A stretch of 40,251 bases of DNA from Paludibacteraceae bacterium (GTDB taxonomy: Bacteria > Bacteroidota > Bacteroidia > Bacteroidales > Paludibacteraceae). Below, in pieces: positions 1 to 6,931 of the stretch; within the stretch, counting starts at the first letter, position 1, and each line of letters starts with the position of its first letter. The notes beneath the pieces are model-generated. The model was not told the origin of the DNA and searched no databases. It saw nothing but the letters and a program-made list of their open reading frames with translations. Both the position numbers and the translations under genes were made by a program. The stretch lies in contig JAFTZQ010000007.1 in NCBI GenBank assembly GCA_017464475.1, positions 1 through 40,251 on the forward strand, in the 5' to 3' direction.

Positions 1-1
1 A

Positions 2-163
2 TTCAAAGTGAGTTGGGTAGCAGATATGTTATGTGCGGATGAGCATATAAGTGTCACAGATGCTATTCGTCGTGTTTATTCATCCGACATGTACAAAGAG
101 TTGGAGCAAGAACAAACAAAGCGCTGGCACGAAGGTCCTGTATCTTTGTATCAGACGATATGA
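2..163 (+). CDS. C-terminal end of an unknown small protein (5' truncated by window)
   Basis: An open frame runs in from the window edge and ends at TGA 161-163. The 53 visible residues include ADMLCADEHISVTDAIRRVY and end in KRWHEGPVSLYQTI. They look helical and charged. They resemble the short helical proteins that Bacteroidales often encode in toxin-antitoxin-like pairs, but I do not recognise the family with confidence. Nothing can be said about its start, promoter or operon. A terminator follows about 40 bases downstream. Confidence 0.6.
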   Translation, partial: FKVSWVADMLCADEHISVTDAIRRVYSSDMYKELEQEQTKRWHEGPVSLYQTI

Positions 164-204
164 TACTACCGCCACCCGCTAACGTTTGACAGGAAAACAT
201 ATTG

Positions 205-234
205 AATAAAAGACGGACTTCGGTCCATTTTTTT
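205..234 (+). terminator. Factor-independent terminator with TTCG loop
   Basis: The hairpin GGAC-TTCG-GTCC (215-226) is flanked by an A-rich left arm and a run of seven T, so the arms extend as A:T pairs around one C·A mismatch. It ends the partial gene before it. A nearly identical terminator lies at 5335-5361. Confidence 0.8.
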
Positions 235-286
235 ATGCCTGTTTCGTGTCTATCATACCAAAAAACCGAAAAAAATCACTTATCTC

Positions 287-318
287 TTGCATATATCAAA
301 AAAAAGTTGTACTTTTGC
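287..318 (+). promoter_or_regulatory. Bacteroidales promoter for the structured RNA / CXXX operon
   Basis: The -33 box TTGCATATATC starts at 287 and the -7 box TACTTTTGC at 310, a spacing of 23 nt that is identical to nine other promoters in the window. Transcription would start near 324. It is the only convincing promoter I see before the operon that starts at 701. Confidence 0.75.
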
Positions 319-323
319 AGCGC

Positions 324-621
324 AAAACAAAAGTTTTGCAGTATTGAACCCACGCTGAGGGTATATGTCTTTCGGGCGGGTGAGATACAGGACATATTGA
401 AAAAGGCGTCTTAAGCGCTTTGTTTTGGCGATTCGGAATCTGGTAAATTCACTGTTCCAAAACATTGCAGCACAAGGTGCCATGTGGTATGTATAATAAG
501 GTACGCATATGCGTACGTATATATGCATACAGCGTGGGCTTCAGTGTTGTTGTTTGGAACAAAAGGCAATACCAGAGCCTCGAATCGCGGAACAGCAATA
601 GTGCAGTCCCGCTTTTTTTTT
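324..621 (+). ncRNA. Candidate structured RNA or attenuator leader upstream of the CXXX operon
   Basis: Lying between a promoter and a T9 run, this stretch contains no credible ORF but folds into one long hairpin. Paired arms seen by eye are 428-435 with 581-588 (8 bp, perfect), 439-445 with 570-576 (7 bp, perfect) and 453-463 with 552-561 (10 bp, one bulged A). Further in, CCATGTGGTATG near 479-491 pairs with CATACAGCGTGG near 523-535, and a palindrome GTACGCATATGCGTAC closes the top. Smaller hairpins (GCAAAAC/GTTTTGC near 322-339; ATATGTC/GACATAT) occupy the 5' third. A long rod with internal loops is what 6S RNA looks like, and Bacteroidales-specific RNA motifs of similar layout exist, so a stand-alone RNA is possible. 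Because the operon has no other visible promoter, an attenuator leader is the alternative. Confidence 0.55.
587..621 (+). terminator. Possible terminator at the 3' end of the structured RNA
   Basis: GCGG (587-590) can pair with CCGC (609-612), directly followed by nine T. The stem is short and the loop long, so it is weak alone. The bases GC (587-588) are also the 3' end of the long-hairpin arm CGAATCGC, so the two structures compete, as expected for an attenuator. Confidence 0.4.
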
Positions 622-661
622 GTTGCAGGATTTATTGGATAGAAAACATATTAATAATTAA

Positions 662-688
662 AACCGATGGGGCGATGGGATATAACCG
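662..688 (+). repeat. 27-nt start-proximal element, copy 1
   Basis: AACCGATG, three variable bases (GGG), then CGATGGGATATAACCG. It ends exactly 12 nt before the ATG at 701. It matches the copy at 1161-1187 at all positions except the three middle bases. It contains a short ORF, MGYNR, that stops at 690-692. Confidence 0.8.
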
Positions 689-700
689 CTAGAGAAACAA

Positions 701-1114
701 ATGAAAAAGGTAATCGTAGTTTTATTAACATTAGTCATGTGCATTCCTTTGTTTGCAGAAAGGTATCGCATTGGAGATGGTCTTACACTTGTAACTTACG
801 GTAACACAGCTGTTATCGAAGACGACAACACTCAACAATCTATTTCTCTCTCTATAGAAAGAAGAGAAGATAGTAATGGGCGTCCTGTATATGACTTGTT
901 TTGCGGCAATAAGTACACAAAGGGAATAATGAAAACAAGCCTTCAGGTGGCGATTAGTTCAATCATCACTTCTGCTGCAGCATCAGTTGGAGCCTCTGGA
1001 GGTCCCGCAGGAGCAGCCGCTGGGGCAAGTATAGGCGCCACTATCAGTAAATATGCTAATAATATTGCATCGAATATTTATGATGATGTGTGTGATTATT
1101 ACAAAGACCGATAG
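701..1114 (+). CDS. Small secreted Gly/Ala-rich protein, first gene of the CXXX operon
   Basis: A 137-aa protein of unknown family. Residues 1-19 are a clear Sec signal peptide (KK, then VIVVLLTLVMCIPLFA). Residues 20-75 look like a soluble beta-rich part. Residues 80-118 are a Gly/Ala/Ser-rich hydrophobic helix with GxxxG-type spacing (GASGGPAGAAAGASIGATIS), a glycine-zipper pattern seen in membrane-inserting proteins and some bacteriocins. The tail is acidic and tyrosine-rich. It sits directly upstream of the CXXX-repeat peptide, in the same direction, and carries the same 27-nt element before its start codon, so the two are probably controlled together. It could be a second effector, a partner or an immunity protein; the sequence does not decide. 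Confidence 0.65.
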   Translation: MKKVIVVLLTLVMCIPLFAERYRIGDGLTLVTYGNTAVIEDDNTQQSISLSIERREDSNGRPVYDLFCGNKYTKGIMKTSLQVAISSIITSAAASVGASGGPAGAAAGASIGATISKYANNIASNIYDDVCDYYKDR

Positions 1115-1160
1115 TTTTCAACCAATAGAAAATTTAAGTAGAATATTTAAATTATATTAG

Positions 1161-1187
1161 AACCGATGTACCGATGGGATATAACCG
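1161..1187 (+). repeat. 27-nt start-proximal element, copy 2
   Basis: Same element as at 662-688, with TAC as the three variable bases, again ending exactly 12 nt before a start codon (ATG 1200). Here the short ORF MGYNRQLSS overlaps the next gene's start as ATGA (TGA 1201-1203), which would suit translational coupling. Confidence 0.8.
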
Positions 1188-1199
1188 GCAGTTATCATC

Positions 1200-1661
1200 A
1201 TGAAAGAAATTAATAAAAATGAAGAACTGCAATCACGCAGGCAATTCTTTAAGGCAGCAGCGAAACGCGCACTTCCCATTATTGGAGCAATTGCAGTTTT
1301 TACGAATCCATGTCTTACTTCAGTTGCAGAGGCTTCGTCTATGGCAGCCCCGATGGGATGTAATAGAGAATCACCATGCTCTGGTAGTTGTTATACTGGC
1401 TGTAGCAGTAGTTGTAAAGGTTCATGCAGAGGAGATTGTACCGGAAGGTGCACGAATACATGCAAAGGCGGATGTAGCAGAACATGTACAGCAGATTGTG
1501 CAGACTCATGTAGTTGGTCTTGTGTAGGAAGTTGTAGGAAATCATGCTTAGACACATGTAGCGGAGCATGTATGGGGCGTTGCCAAGGCACTTGCGAGTC
1601 TTTGTGTTATGGGACATGTTCCGGTAGTTGTCGGGCTGATTGTGCAAATAGTAATTATTAA
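1200..1661 (+). CDS. CXXX-repeat radical SAM target peptide with Tat signal
   Basis: A 153-aa precursor of a ribosomally made, modified peptide. Residues 12-18 read SRRQFFK, a twin-arginine motif, followed by the hydrophobic stretch ALPIIGAIAVF and a likely AEA cleavage site after residue 45. From C60 to C148 every fourth residue is Cys: 23 cysteines in 22 unbroken CXXX units, preceded by C54. The three residues between cysteines are mostly small or polar (Gly, Ser, Thr, Arg, Asp). This matches the family described by Haft and Basu as Cys-Xaa-Xaa-Xaa repeat radical SAM target proteins. The modification is unknown; many radical SAM/SPASM enzymes make thioether or C-C links. The maturases follow within 15 bp, and TatA/TatC are in the same operon, so export of the modified, folded peptide by Tat is the natural inference. 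Confidence 0.9.
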   Translation: MKEINKNEELQSRRQFFKAAAKRALPIIGAIAVFTNPCLTSVAEASSMAAPMGCNRESPCSGSCYTGCSSSCKGSCRGDCTGRCTNTCKGGCSRTCTADCADSCSWSCVGSCRKSCLDTCSGACMGRCQGTCESLCYGTCSGSCRADCANSNY

Positions 1662-1675
1662 GCTATAGCAAATAT

Positions 1676-2896
1676 ATGTCTACTATTCGGAAACGGAACG
1701 ATGTATGGCATGAAAAGATGGCAAAAAACATTACGTTTATTGTCACTAAAGACTGTCAGCTTGCGTGCAAGTATTGTTATCTCGTTGGGAAAAATGAAAA
1801 AGAAAGGATGCCGTGGAATGTTGCAAAGGCAGCGATAGATTATATACTAGACCACGAAAATGATCCTAACTTTGCATATGATAGTGTTGTATGGGATTTT
1901 ATAGGAGGCGAACCATTTCTGGAAATCGACCTAATAGATAGAATCTGTGATTATATAAAGACAGAACTATTTCGTCGTAATCATCAATGGTTCAACTCCT
2001 ATAGGTTCTCGTTTTCTACGAATGGGATTAATTATGCGAGCGATAAAGTCCAGAATTTCATAAAGAAAAATTACAATCATCTATCTATAGGAATTACTAT
2101 TGATGGTACAGAGCGCAAACACGATTTGAATCGTGTGTACAAGAATTCCGGACGCGGGTCTTATCAAGATGTGGTATGCAATATTCCGTTATGGATTAAA
2201 CAATTTCCTCACTCGGCGACTAAAGTAACTATTAGTAGTGCTGATATTCCTTATATACACGAATCAGTCCTTCATTTGTACGGGTTAGGTATACATGAAG
2301 TGAATATCAACTGCGTGTTTGAGGATGTTTGGCAAAATGGCGATGACCAACTTTTTGAAGAGCAATTAATGCGTTTGGCTGATAGTATTATAGAACGTGA
2401 GTTATACAAAAATTTCAGTTGTTCTTTTTTCAACGAAAATATGGGCAAACCATTAGATTGTAAGTTGCAGAACGGCAATTGGTGCGGTGCTGGCAGGATG
2501 CTTTCAATTGATGCTGAGGGGAATTTTTATCCTTGTACGCGGTTCGCCCAATATTCTCTTCGAGATAAAGAAGCCTGGATAATTGGAAACATTCATGACG
2601 GCATAGACTATAACAAAATACGTCCGTTTTTGACATTGGACAGATGCACACAATCTGCGCCAGAATGTATTGACTGTGAGGTCGCGAGTGGATGCGCCTG
2701 GTGTCAAGGAGAGAACTTCGATGCCGCGCACACACACACCGTTTTTGAACGCTCCACCGCCATTTGCAAAATGCATAAAGCACGTGTGCGTGCGAACAAC
2801 TATTATTGGAATAAACTCTACCGCAAACTGGAGTTAGATGGTCAACGTGAAGAGTTCGAAGCCAACAATGCACATGTCAAACCGGAAATTTCTTAA
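1676..2896 (+). CDS. Radical SAM/SPASM peptide maturase, CXXX-repeat target family
   Basis: A 406-aa enzyme. Residues 27-34 hold the radical SAM cluster motif C-QLA-C-KY-C (C27, C31, C34), after a typical first strand (NITFIVTKD). The core TIM-barrel part covers roughly residues 18-240 and includes IGGEPFLE, a GGE-type SAM-binding motif. The C-terminal SPASM part (about 255-380) contains CKLQNGNWCGAGRMLSIDAE, a CTRF cysteine, then a dense cluster ending CIDCEVASGCAWC and ICKMHK, enough for two auxiliary iron-sulfur clusters. It should bind SAM and modify the cysteine-rich precursor encoded 15 bp upstream. Start chosen at ATG 1676, which leaves 14 bp after the precursor stop. Assignment to the CXXX-target maturase family comes from these motifs and from the gene order. 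Confidence 0.9.
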   Translation: MSTIRKRNDVWHEKMAKNITFIVTKDCQLACKYCYLVGKNEKERMPWNVAKAAIDYILDHENDPNFAYDSVVWDFIGGEPFLEIDLIDRICDYIKTELFRRNHQWFNSYRFSFSTNGINYASDKVQNFIKKNYNHLSIGITIDGTERKHDLNRVYKNSGRGSYQDVVCNIPLWIKQFPHSATKVTISSADIPYIHESVLHLYGLGIHEVNINCVFEDVWQNGDDQLFEEQLMRLADSIIERELYKNFSCSFFNENMGKPLDCKLQNGNWCGAGRMLSIDAEGNFYPCTRFAQYSLRDKEAWIIGNIHDGIDYNKIRPFLTLDRCTQSAPECIDCEVASGCAWCQGENFDAAHTHTVFERSTAICKMHKARVRANNYYWNKLYRKLELDGQREEFEANNAHVKPEIS

Positions 2897-2900
2897 TGCC

Positions 2901-3845
2901 ATGCTACAATACTTAGTTATTTTATTGGACGATACGAGCGTGGCATATTGCCATGCTGAGAACCCACTAAAGGAACGCTATCTCATTTCGTTGAATACTC
3001 TAAAAAAGGCGATTCTCTTTGGGATGAAAGAGAACTTAATGATTCAGTATGTCTACCCCGAGTATGACTTACCGAAAGAATACAGCGAACTTATTGAGTC
3101 CATCGACCATATAAAAATAGGTCATGACATAAAAGTTTATAATGATGTGACTCTTTCTTCTACCGCAGGAACTGCAATATTGCGTACTACTGTTGCGGAT
3201 TTTATATCGAAACAGTATGATATCGCTGCGATGTTGTCACAAGTTACTCGCCTTATTATCTGCTTGAAAGATGCAGAGCTATTTCAGGACGAACAAATTG
3301 AGCAATATAAGAAAGCATTGTCCACACTCAGTGCAATGGTGCTTAACTTACGTAAGTCTGATTATCAATCCGAAGTGAATATTCTGACAGACAGATTAAC
3401 ATTGAAAGAGATGCACAACTGCGGCGCAGGTGACAGCAATATCACACTGGCCCCGAATGGCAAATTCTATCTTTGTCCGGCATTCTACTATGATGAGAAA
3501 ATGGGGATTAGCAACCGACTGAATCACCACAAACCATCTTCGGAAAGAAGCGTCGGCGATTTGGAAACAGGCTTGCAAATTCCTAATCCTCAGTTGCTCA
3601 AACTCGACCATGCGCCCTTGTGCCGTATTTGCGATGCGTATCATTGCAACCGCTGTATCTGGCTGAACCAAAAACTGACGTGGGACAATAATACGCCTTC
3701 GCATCAGCAATGTGTATTGGCGCACTTGGAGCGTAATGCTGCACGCACTTTGCAGCAACAACTAAGGGCGGTCGGACTCAATGCCGGAGAAGAAATAAAA
3801 GAAATTGATTATCTTGACCCGTTTGATGTACGGGAAAAATTCTAA
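2901..3845 (+). CDS. CXXX repeat peptide maturase, SPASM-like partner protein
   Basis: A 314-aa protein from ATG 2901 (MLQYLVILLDDTSVAYCHAE), 4 bp after the maturase stop. In-frame starts at 2838, 2868 and 2874 would overlap the upstream gene, and the sequence before 2901 looks non-conserved. It has no CX3CX2C radical SAM motif. Its C-terminal third keeps a SPASM-like set of cysteines: C174, C192 (in APNGKFYLCP), C241, C244, C249, C252 and C271, with the core LCRICDAYHCNRC. It fits the protein called CXXX repeat peptide maturase that accompanies the radical SAM enzyme in these loci. A role in binding the precursor or carrying auxiliary clusters is inference. Confidence 0.8.
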   Translation: MLQYLVILLDDTSVAYCHAENPLKERYLISLNTLKKAILFGMKENLMIQYVYPEYDLPKEYSELIESIDHIKIGHDIKVYNDVTLSSTAGTAILRTTVADFISKQYDIAAMLSQVTRLIICLKDAELFQDEQIEQYKKALSTLSAMVLNLRKSDYQSEVNILTDRLTLKEMHNCGAGDSNITLAPNGKFYLCPAFYYDEKMGISNRLNHHKPSSERSVGDLETGLQIPNPQLLKLDHAPLCRICDAYHCNRCIWLNQKLTWDNNTPSHQQCVLAHLERNAARTLQQQLRAVGLNAGEEIKEIDYLDPFDVREKF

Positions 3846-3850
3846 CAATT

Positions 3851-4120
3851 ATGAAAAAATTAGTAGGTCAGGTAACTCCTGAGGAAAGAAACGAAATTCA
3901 GGCTCTTTTTGAGCGCCGAAATGGATTAAACGAATTGGCTAAGATTCTCACTGCTGATAATGCAGAATTATACGAGAAACTTGTGAATGATATGGCCGAG
4001 ACTAGCTCAAAATTCCAAAAATGGTGGGATAAAATGTCCCAAAAATACCAATGGGAGTCAACTAAAAATGGTAACTGGGAAATAAATTTTGAATCCTGCG
4101 AAATATATCTCGTAAATTAA
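3851..4120 (+). CDS. CXXX repeat peptide modification system protein
   Basis: An 89-aa cytoplasmic protein, 5 bp after the preceding gene. It starts [20 protein letters not shown], is largely helical and charged, carries a tryptophan-rich middle (KWWDKM, then YQWES) and ends ESCEIYLVN. It matches in size and position the small third protein of CXXX-repeat modification loci. The helical N-terminus ([19 protein letters not shown]) could serve as a docking module, but this is a guess. No enzymatic motif is visible. Confidence 0.75.
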   Translation: MKKLVGQVTPEERNEIQALFERRNGLNELAKILTADNAELYEKLVNDMAETSSKFQKWWDKMSQKYQWESTKNGNWEINFESCEIYLVN

Positions 4121-4131
4121 ATATTTTTCGT

Positions 4132-4371
4132 ATGTTAAATATGATTTTACTCTTCATCGGAACAACGGAAATCATCGTTATTGGTGGCATCGCACTCCTT
4201 ATCTTCGGCGGAAAGAAACTGCCTGAACTCATGCGAGGGTTAGGCAAGGGAGTTAAAGAGTTCAAGGAGGGGATGAACGAAGTTAAAGAAGACATAAACA
4301 ACAACGACGAACAACCGCAACGCGAAGAACAGAAAAAAGAGGAAACTCCGCAAGAGCCGAAGGATGAGTGA
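4132..4371 (+). CDS. tatA: Sec-independent protein translocase subunit TatA
   Basis: A 79-aa protein with the TatA layout: a short N-terminal membrane helix ([20 protein letters not shown]), the FGGKKLPEL hinge, an amphipathic helix ([19 protein letters not shown]) and a polar Glu/Gln/Lys-rich tail. It forms the pore-like part of the twin-arginine pathway, which exports folded proteins. It overlaps tatC by 8 bp and lies 11 bp after the modification-system gene, inside the CXXX operon. With no tatB visible, this is the minimal TatAC form usual in Bacteroidetes. The only Tat-type signal I noticed in the window is on the CXXX precursor at 1200. Confidence 0.93.
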   Translation: MLNMILLFIGTTEIIVIGGIALLIFGGKKLPELMRGLGKGVKEFKEGMNEVKEDINNNDEQPQREEQKKEETPQEPKDE

Positions 4372-5146
4372 TGACAACCAAATGCTGACATTTGGCGGAC
4401 ACCTGGAGGTGCTCCGTCGGATGTTGTTTCGGGTGTTGATCGTGACAGCCGTTTTTGCTTGTGCAATCTTTTGCTTCAAAGACACCACTTTTGACTTGCT
4501 GCTGGCTCCAAGCAAAAGCGACTTTTGTTTATATCATTGGATTGAGCGTTCTTTCGCATGGGCGGGATATGATTTCCACTTCGCGCCATTCGAAGTGGAC
4601 TTGATTGCAACTGACCTTAGTAGCCAGTTTATGACGCATATTTCCACCTCGCTCTATCTCGGATTACTTTGCGCATCCCCATATATCTTGTTTGAACTAT
4701 TCCGCTTTATTTCCCCGGCGCTCTATGAAAACGAACGCAAGTATTCTATTCCAGTTCTGCTCACCATCTATACGCTTTTTATTGTTGGTGTATTGATGAG
4801 TTATTTTATCCTCTTTCCTATTTCTTTCCGTTTCTTGGGAACTTACTCCGTTGCAGAACAAGTACATAGTACTATTACGTTGGATAGTTATATCTCTACT
4901 TTTGTAACACTTACATTAGTAATGGGTGTTGTGTTCCAGTTGCCAGTTATTGCTTATTTCTTAGCAAAACTGGGCTTCATTGATAGTGAAATGCTGGCAA
5001 AATATCGTCAATACGCGTTTCTCATAATAATGATAGTGGCAGCAATCATTACACCACCTGATTTGATGACATTGATACTCGTTACTATTCCCTTATACTT
5101 ACTTTACGAAGTAAGCATTGTGGTTACTAAGCACGTCTCAAAATAA
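4364..5146 (+). CDS. tatC: Sec-independent protein translocase subunit TatC
   Basis: A 260-aa membrane protein with six predicted helices. It has the TatC N-terminal signature ([20 protein letters not shown]) and the conserved acidic [11 protein letters not shown] loop after helix 2. TatC binds the SRRxFxK motif of Tat substrates and recruits TatA. It starts inside the last codons of tatA and is the last gene of the island operon. The stop codon is followed at once by a TATACCTTTGC sequence and about 190 bp later by a strong terminator. Whether this is the genome's only tatC cannot be seen here. Confidence 0.94.
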   Translation: MSDDNQMLTFGGHLEVLRRMLFRVLIVTAVFACAIFCFKDTTFDLLLAPSKSDFCLYHWIERSFAWAGYDFHFAPFEVDLIATDLSSQFMTHISTSLYLGLLCASPYILFELFRFISPALYENERKYSIPVLLTIYTLFIVGVLMSYFILFPISFRFLGTYSVAEQVHSTITLDSYISTFVTLTLVMGVVFQLPVIAYFLAKLGFIDSEMLAKYRQYAFLIIMIVAAIITPPDLMTLILVTIPLYLLYEVSIVVTKHVSK

Positions 5147-5334
5147 AAAAAATATACCTTTGCACCGTGGATCGGACAATATGTGCACAAATATGTCCTT
5201 TGCATTGGGCAAAAACACTCTCTAATCACATTTTTTCGCTTAATTGTTTGCATATATGCACTACCGCCCCCCCCCGCGAAGAACAAGAACTAATGGCACC
5301 GGCATTCAGAGTAGAATAAATTTTGTACCGGAAT
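5147..5334 (+). other. Gene-free stretch with possible weak promoter and small RNA
   Basis: No credible gene. TACCTTTGC at 5155-5163 is a good -7 box, but the upstream AAGCACGTC is a poor -33 box at 25-26 nt. If used, it would give a transcript of roughly 190 nt ending at the terminator at 5335-5361. GGACAATAT can pair with ATATGTCC just after the start. A run of nine C (5267-5275) stands out. A 14-codon ORF (MCTNMSFALGKNTL) is present but unsupported. Confidence 0.3.
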
Positions 5335-5361
5335 AAAAGACGGACTTCGGTCCGTTTTTTT
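5335..5361 (+). terminator. Factor-independent terminator with TTCG loop, end of the CXXX island
   Basis: GACGGAC (5339-5345), loop TTCG, GTCCG (5350-5354) and seven T; A:T pairs extend the stem to about 11 bp. Nearly identical to the terminator at 205-234, including the flanking GAATAAAA. Confidence 0.9.
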
Positions 5362-5402
5362 GTGCTTGTTATAGCAGAAAAGGCAAAAAAACATGCAATC
5401 TC

Positions 5403-5434
5403 TTGCATATGTGCAATTTTTTTAGTACCTTTGC
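5403..5434 (+). promoter_or_regulatory. Promoter for the AAA ATPase gene
   Basis: TTGCATATGTG at 5403 and TACCTTTGC at 5426, spacing 23 nt. Strong match to the window consensus. Confidence 0.8.
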
Positions 5435-5444
5435 AGCGATTTTT

Positions 5445-5543
5445 ATTTGGATTTTGACAAAATACAGCAAATTATTTGTTTAGATTTTGTCTAAATATGG
5501 CGGATTATTTATTTGGAATTTATCGAATATAGTACATTAAAAC
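5445..5543 (+). repeat. Three 33-bp imperfect tandem repeats before the ATPase start
   Basis: Units at 5445-5477, 5478-5510 and 5511-5543 share the pattern TTTRGATTTTGNC, then AAATA and ATTATTT; the third is more diverged and reads TTTGGAATTTATC. They fill the space between the promoter and the first good ATG (5555). 33 bp is close to three helical turns, so an operator array is possible. Confidence 0.65.
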
Positions 5544-5554
5544 GCATATTATCA

Positions 5555-6925
5555 ATGTATAAGGAACGGAAAATTGATGCTGCATTATTAGAGTGGGCTA
5601 AAAGCAGTAACCACAAGCCTTTGTTATTACGTGGTGCACGTCAGGTAGGAAAATCAACCGCTGTCCGGCATTTGGGAGAGCAGTTCGAGAGTTTTGTGGA
5701 GATTAACTTTGATAAGCAAAAGTCTTTCCATCCGCTCTTTAATGGCGACTTGGATGCACATGTGATTGCATCGCAAATAGCCAATCTGGTCGGCAAGCAA
5801 GTGCAACCCGGCAAAACATTGCTGTTCTTCGATGAGATACAAGCCTGCCCCAATGCCATACTTAGTCTGCGGTTCTTTGCCGAGGATTATCCTCAGTTGC
5901 ATGTGATAGCTGCCGGTTCACTATTGGAATTTGCATTAGCCGAACTACCCACTTTTGGCGTCGGAAGAATGAAATCGCTGTTTATGTTTCCCATGAGTTT
6001 TGATGAGTTCCTTATGGCGACAGGGAAATCCGGACTGATCGCTGAACGTCAGAAGGCCTCACCTCTGCAACCGCTAAACGAAGTGTTCTATACACAGCTT
6101 GTGCGGCAGTTCCGCAATTATATCATGATTGGCGGCCTCCCGGAAGTGGTCTGCAAATGGGATGAGACAGGTGATTATCTGCAATGTCAGGAACTGCAGG
6201 ATGAACTGATTCTTTCCTATGAGGATGATTTTGCCAAGTATAAAAAGAAAGTTGATCCTGTTCTTCTGCGTCAGGTATTACGAAGTGCGGCATCGCAGAT
6301 TACCAATAAGTTCGTGTATGCGCAAGCGGCAAGCGAAAAAGCATCCAAAGTGCGTGAAGCGCTGGATCTGCTAATAATGGCTGGTCTGTTGATTCCTGCT
6401 ACGCGTACATCGGCTAATGGTTTGCCATTAGGGGACGAGGCGGATCACTCCTATCAAAAGATATTATTGTTTGATAGCGGTATCTTGCTCCGGCTTTTGA
6501 ATATGTCGCTGGGTTCGGTTCGGCAGATTACAGAGGATATTCTGACTGCCTCTGAGACCGATTTGGTCAACAAAGGAAAGATTTCAGAGATGATAGCCGG
6601 CTTGGAGATTATCAAAAACATGCCCTCTAACCTGCGGCATGAGTTGTACTATTGGACGCGGGAGGAGAAAAACAGCCAATCAGAAGTGGATTATCTGGAG
6701 TCTTTCAATGCGCGTGTACTACCAATCGAAGTCAAAGCAGAAACACAGGGTGGAATGAAAAGTCTTTGGAATTTTATGCGCGAGAAGAACTTAAATTATG
6801 CCTTGCGATGCTCTTTGGAGAATTTCGGGCAGTTTGATTACGAAGACAAAATAGCGGAAGGGGCTGTTCGTCATGTAGATGTAATTCCTTTGTACGCTAT
6901 AGCGCAAATGCCAATATTTCAGTAG
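5555..6925 (+). CDS. AAA-family ATPase with DUF4143-type C-terminal domain
   Basis: A 456-aa protein from ATG 5555 (MYKERKIDAALLEW). An upstream TTG at 5513 is in frame but lies inside the 33-bp repeats, so I prefer the ATG, which matches how this family usually begins. Residues 27-35 are a Walker A loop (GARQVGKST), LLFFDEIQ near 90 is Walker B, and AAGSLLEFAL near 125 fits sensor 1. The C-terminal third (DYLESFNARVLPIEVKAE) has the Glu...EVKAE pattern of a PD-(D/E)XK-like fold found in DUF4143 proteins. The family is very abundant in Bacteroidetes, often in many copies per genome, and its function is unclear. It is likely co-transcribed with the next gene (6 bp gap). Confidence 0.88.
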   Translation: MYKERKIDAALLEWAKSSNHKPLLLRGARQVGKSTAVRHLGEQFESFVEINFDKQKSFHPLFNGDLDAHVIASQIANLVGKQVQPGKTLLFFDEIQACPNAILSLRFFAEDYPQLHVIAAGSLLEFALAELPTFGVGRMKSLFMFPMSFDEFLMATGKSGLIAERQKASPLQPLNEVFYTQLVRQFRNYIMIGGLPEVVCKWDETGDYLQCQELQDELILSYEDDFAKYKKKVDPVLLRQVLRSAASQITNKFVYAQAASEKASKVREALDLLIMAGLLIPATRTSANGLPLGDEADHSYQKILLFDSGILLRLLNMSLGSVRQITEDILTASETDLVNKGKISEMIAGLEIIKNMPSNLRHELYYWTREEKNSQSEVDYLESFNARVLPIEVKAETQGGMKSLWNFMREKNLNYALRCSLENFGQFDYEDKIAEGAVRHVDVIPLYAIAQMPIFQ

Positions 6926-6931
6926 CCGATT

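Noticed and set aside
324-621. RNase P RNA or tmRNA as identity of the structured RNA
   Set aside because: The conserved RNase P core sequences and the tmRNA tRNA-like ends are not present, and one continuous rod is not their shape.
202-692. Three short frames in the 5' intergenic region
   Set aside because: They cross the terminator, the promoter or the arms of the structured RNA and look like random peptides.
1339-1647. Minus-strand frames opposite the CXXX repeat
   Set aside because: They arise from the 12-bp periodicity of the cysteine codons on the other strand.
5267-5275. Poly-C tract as a phase-variation switch of a gene
   Set aside because: It is not inside a coding frame and does not lie between promoter boxes; kept only as a side note.
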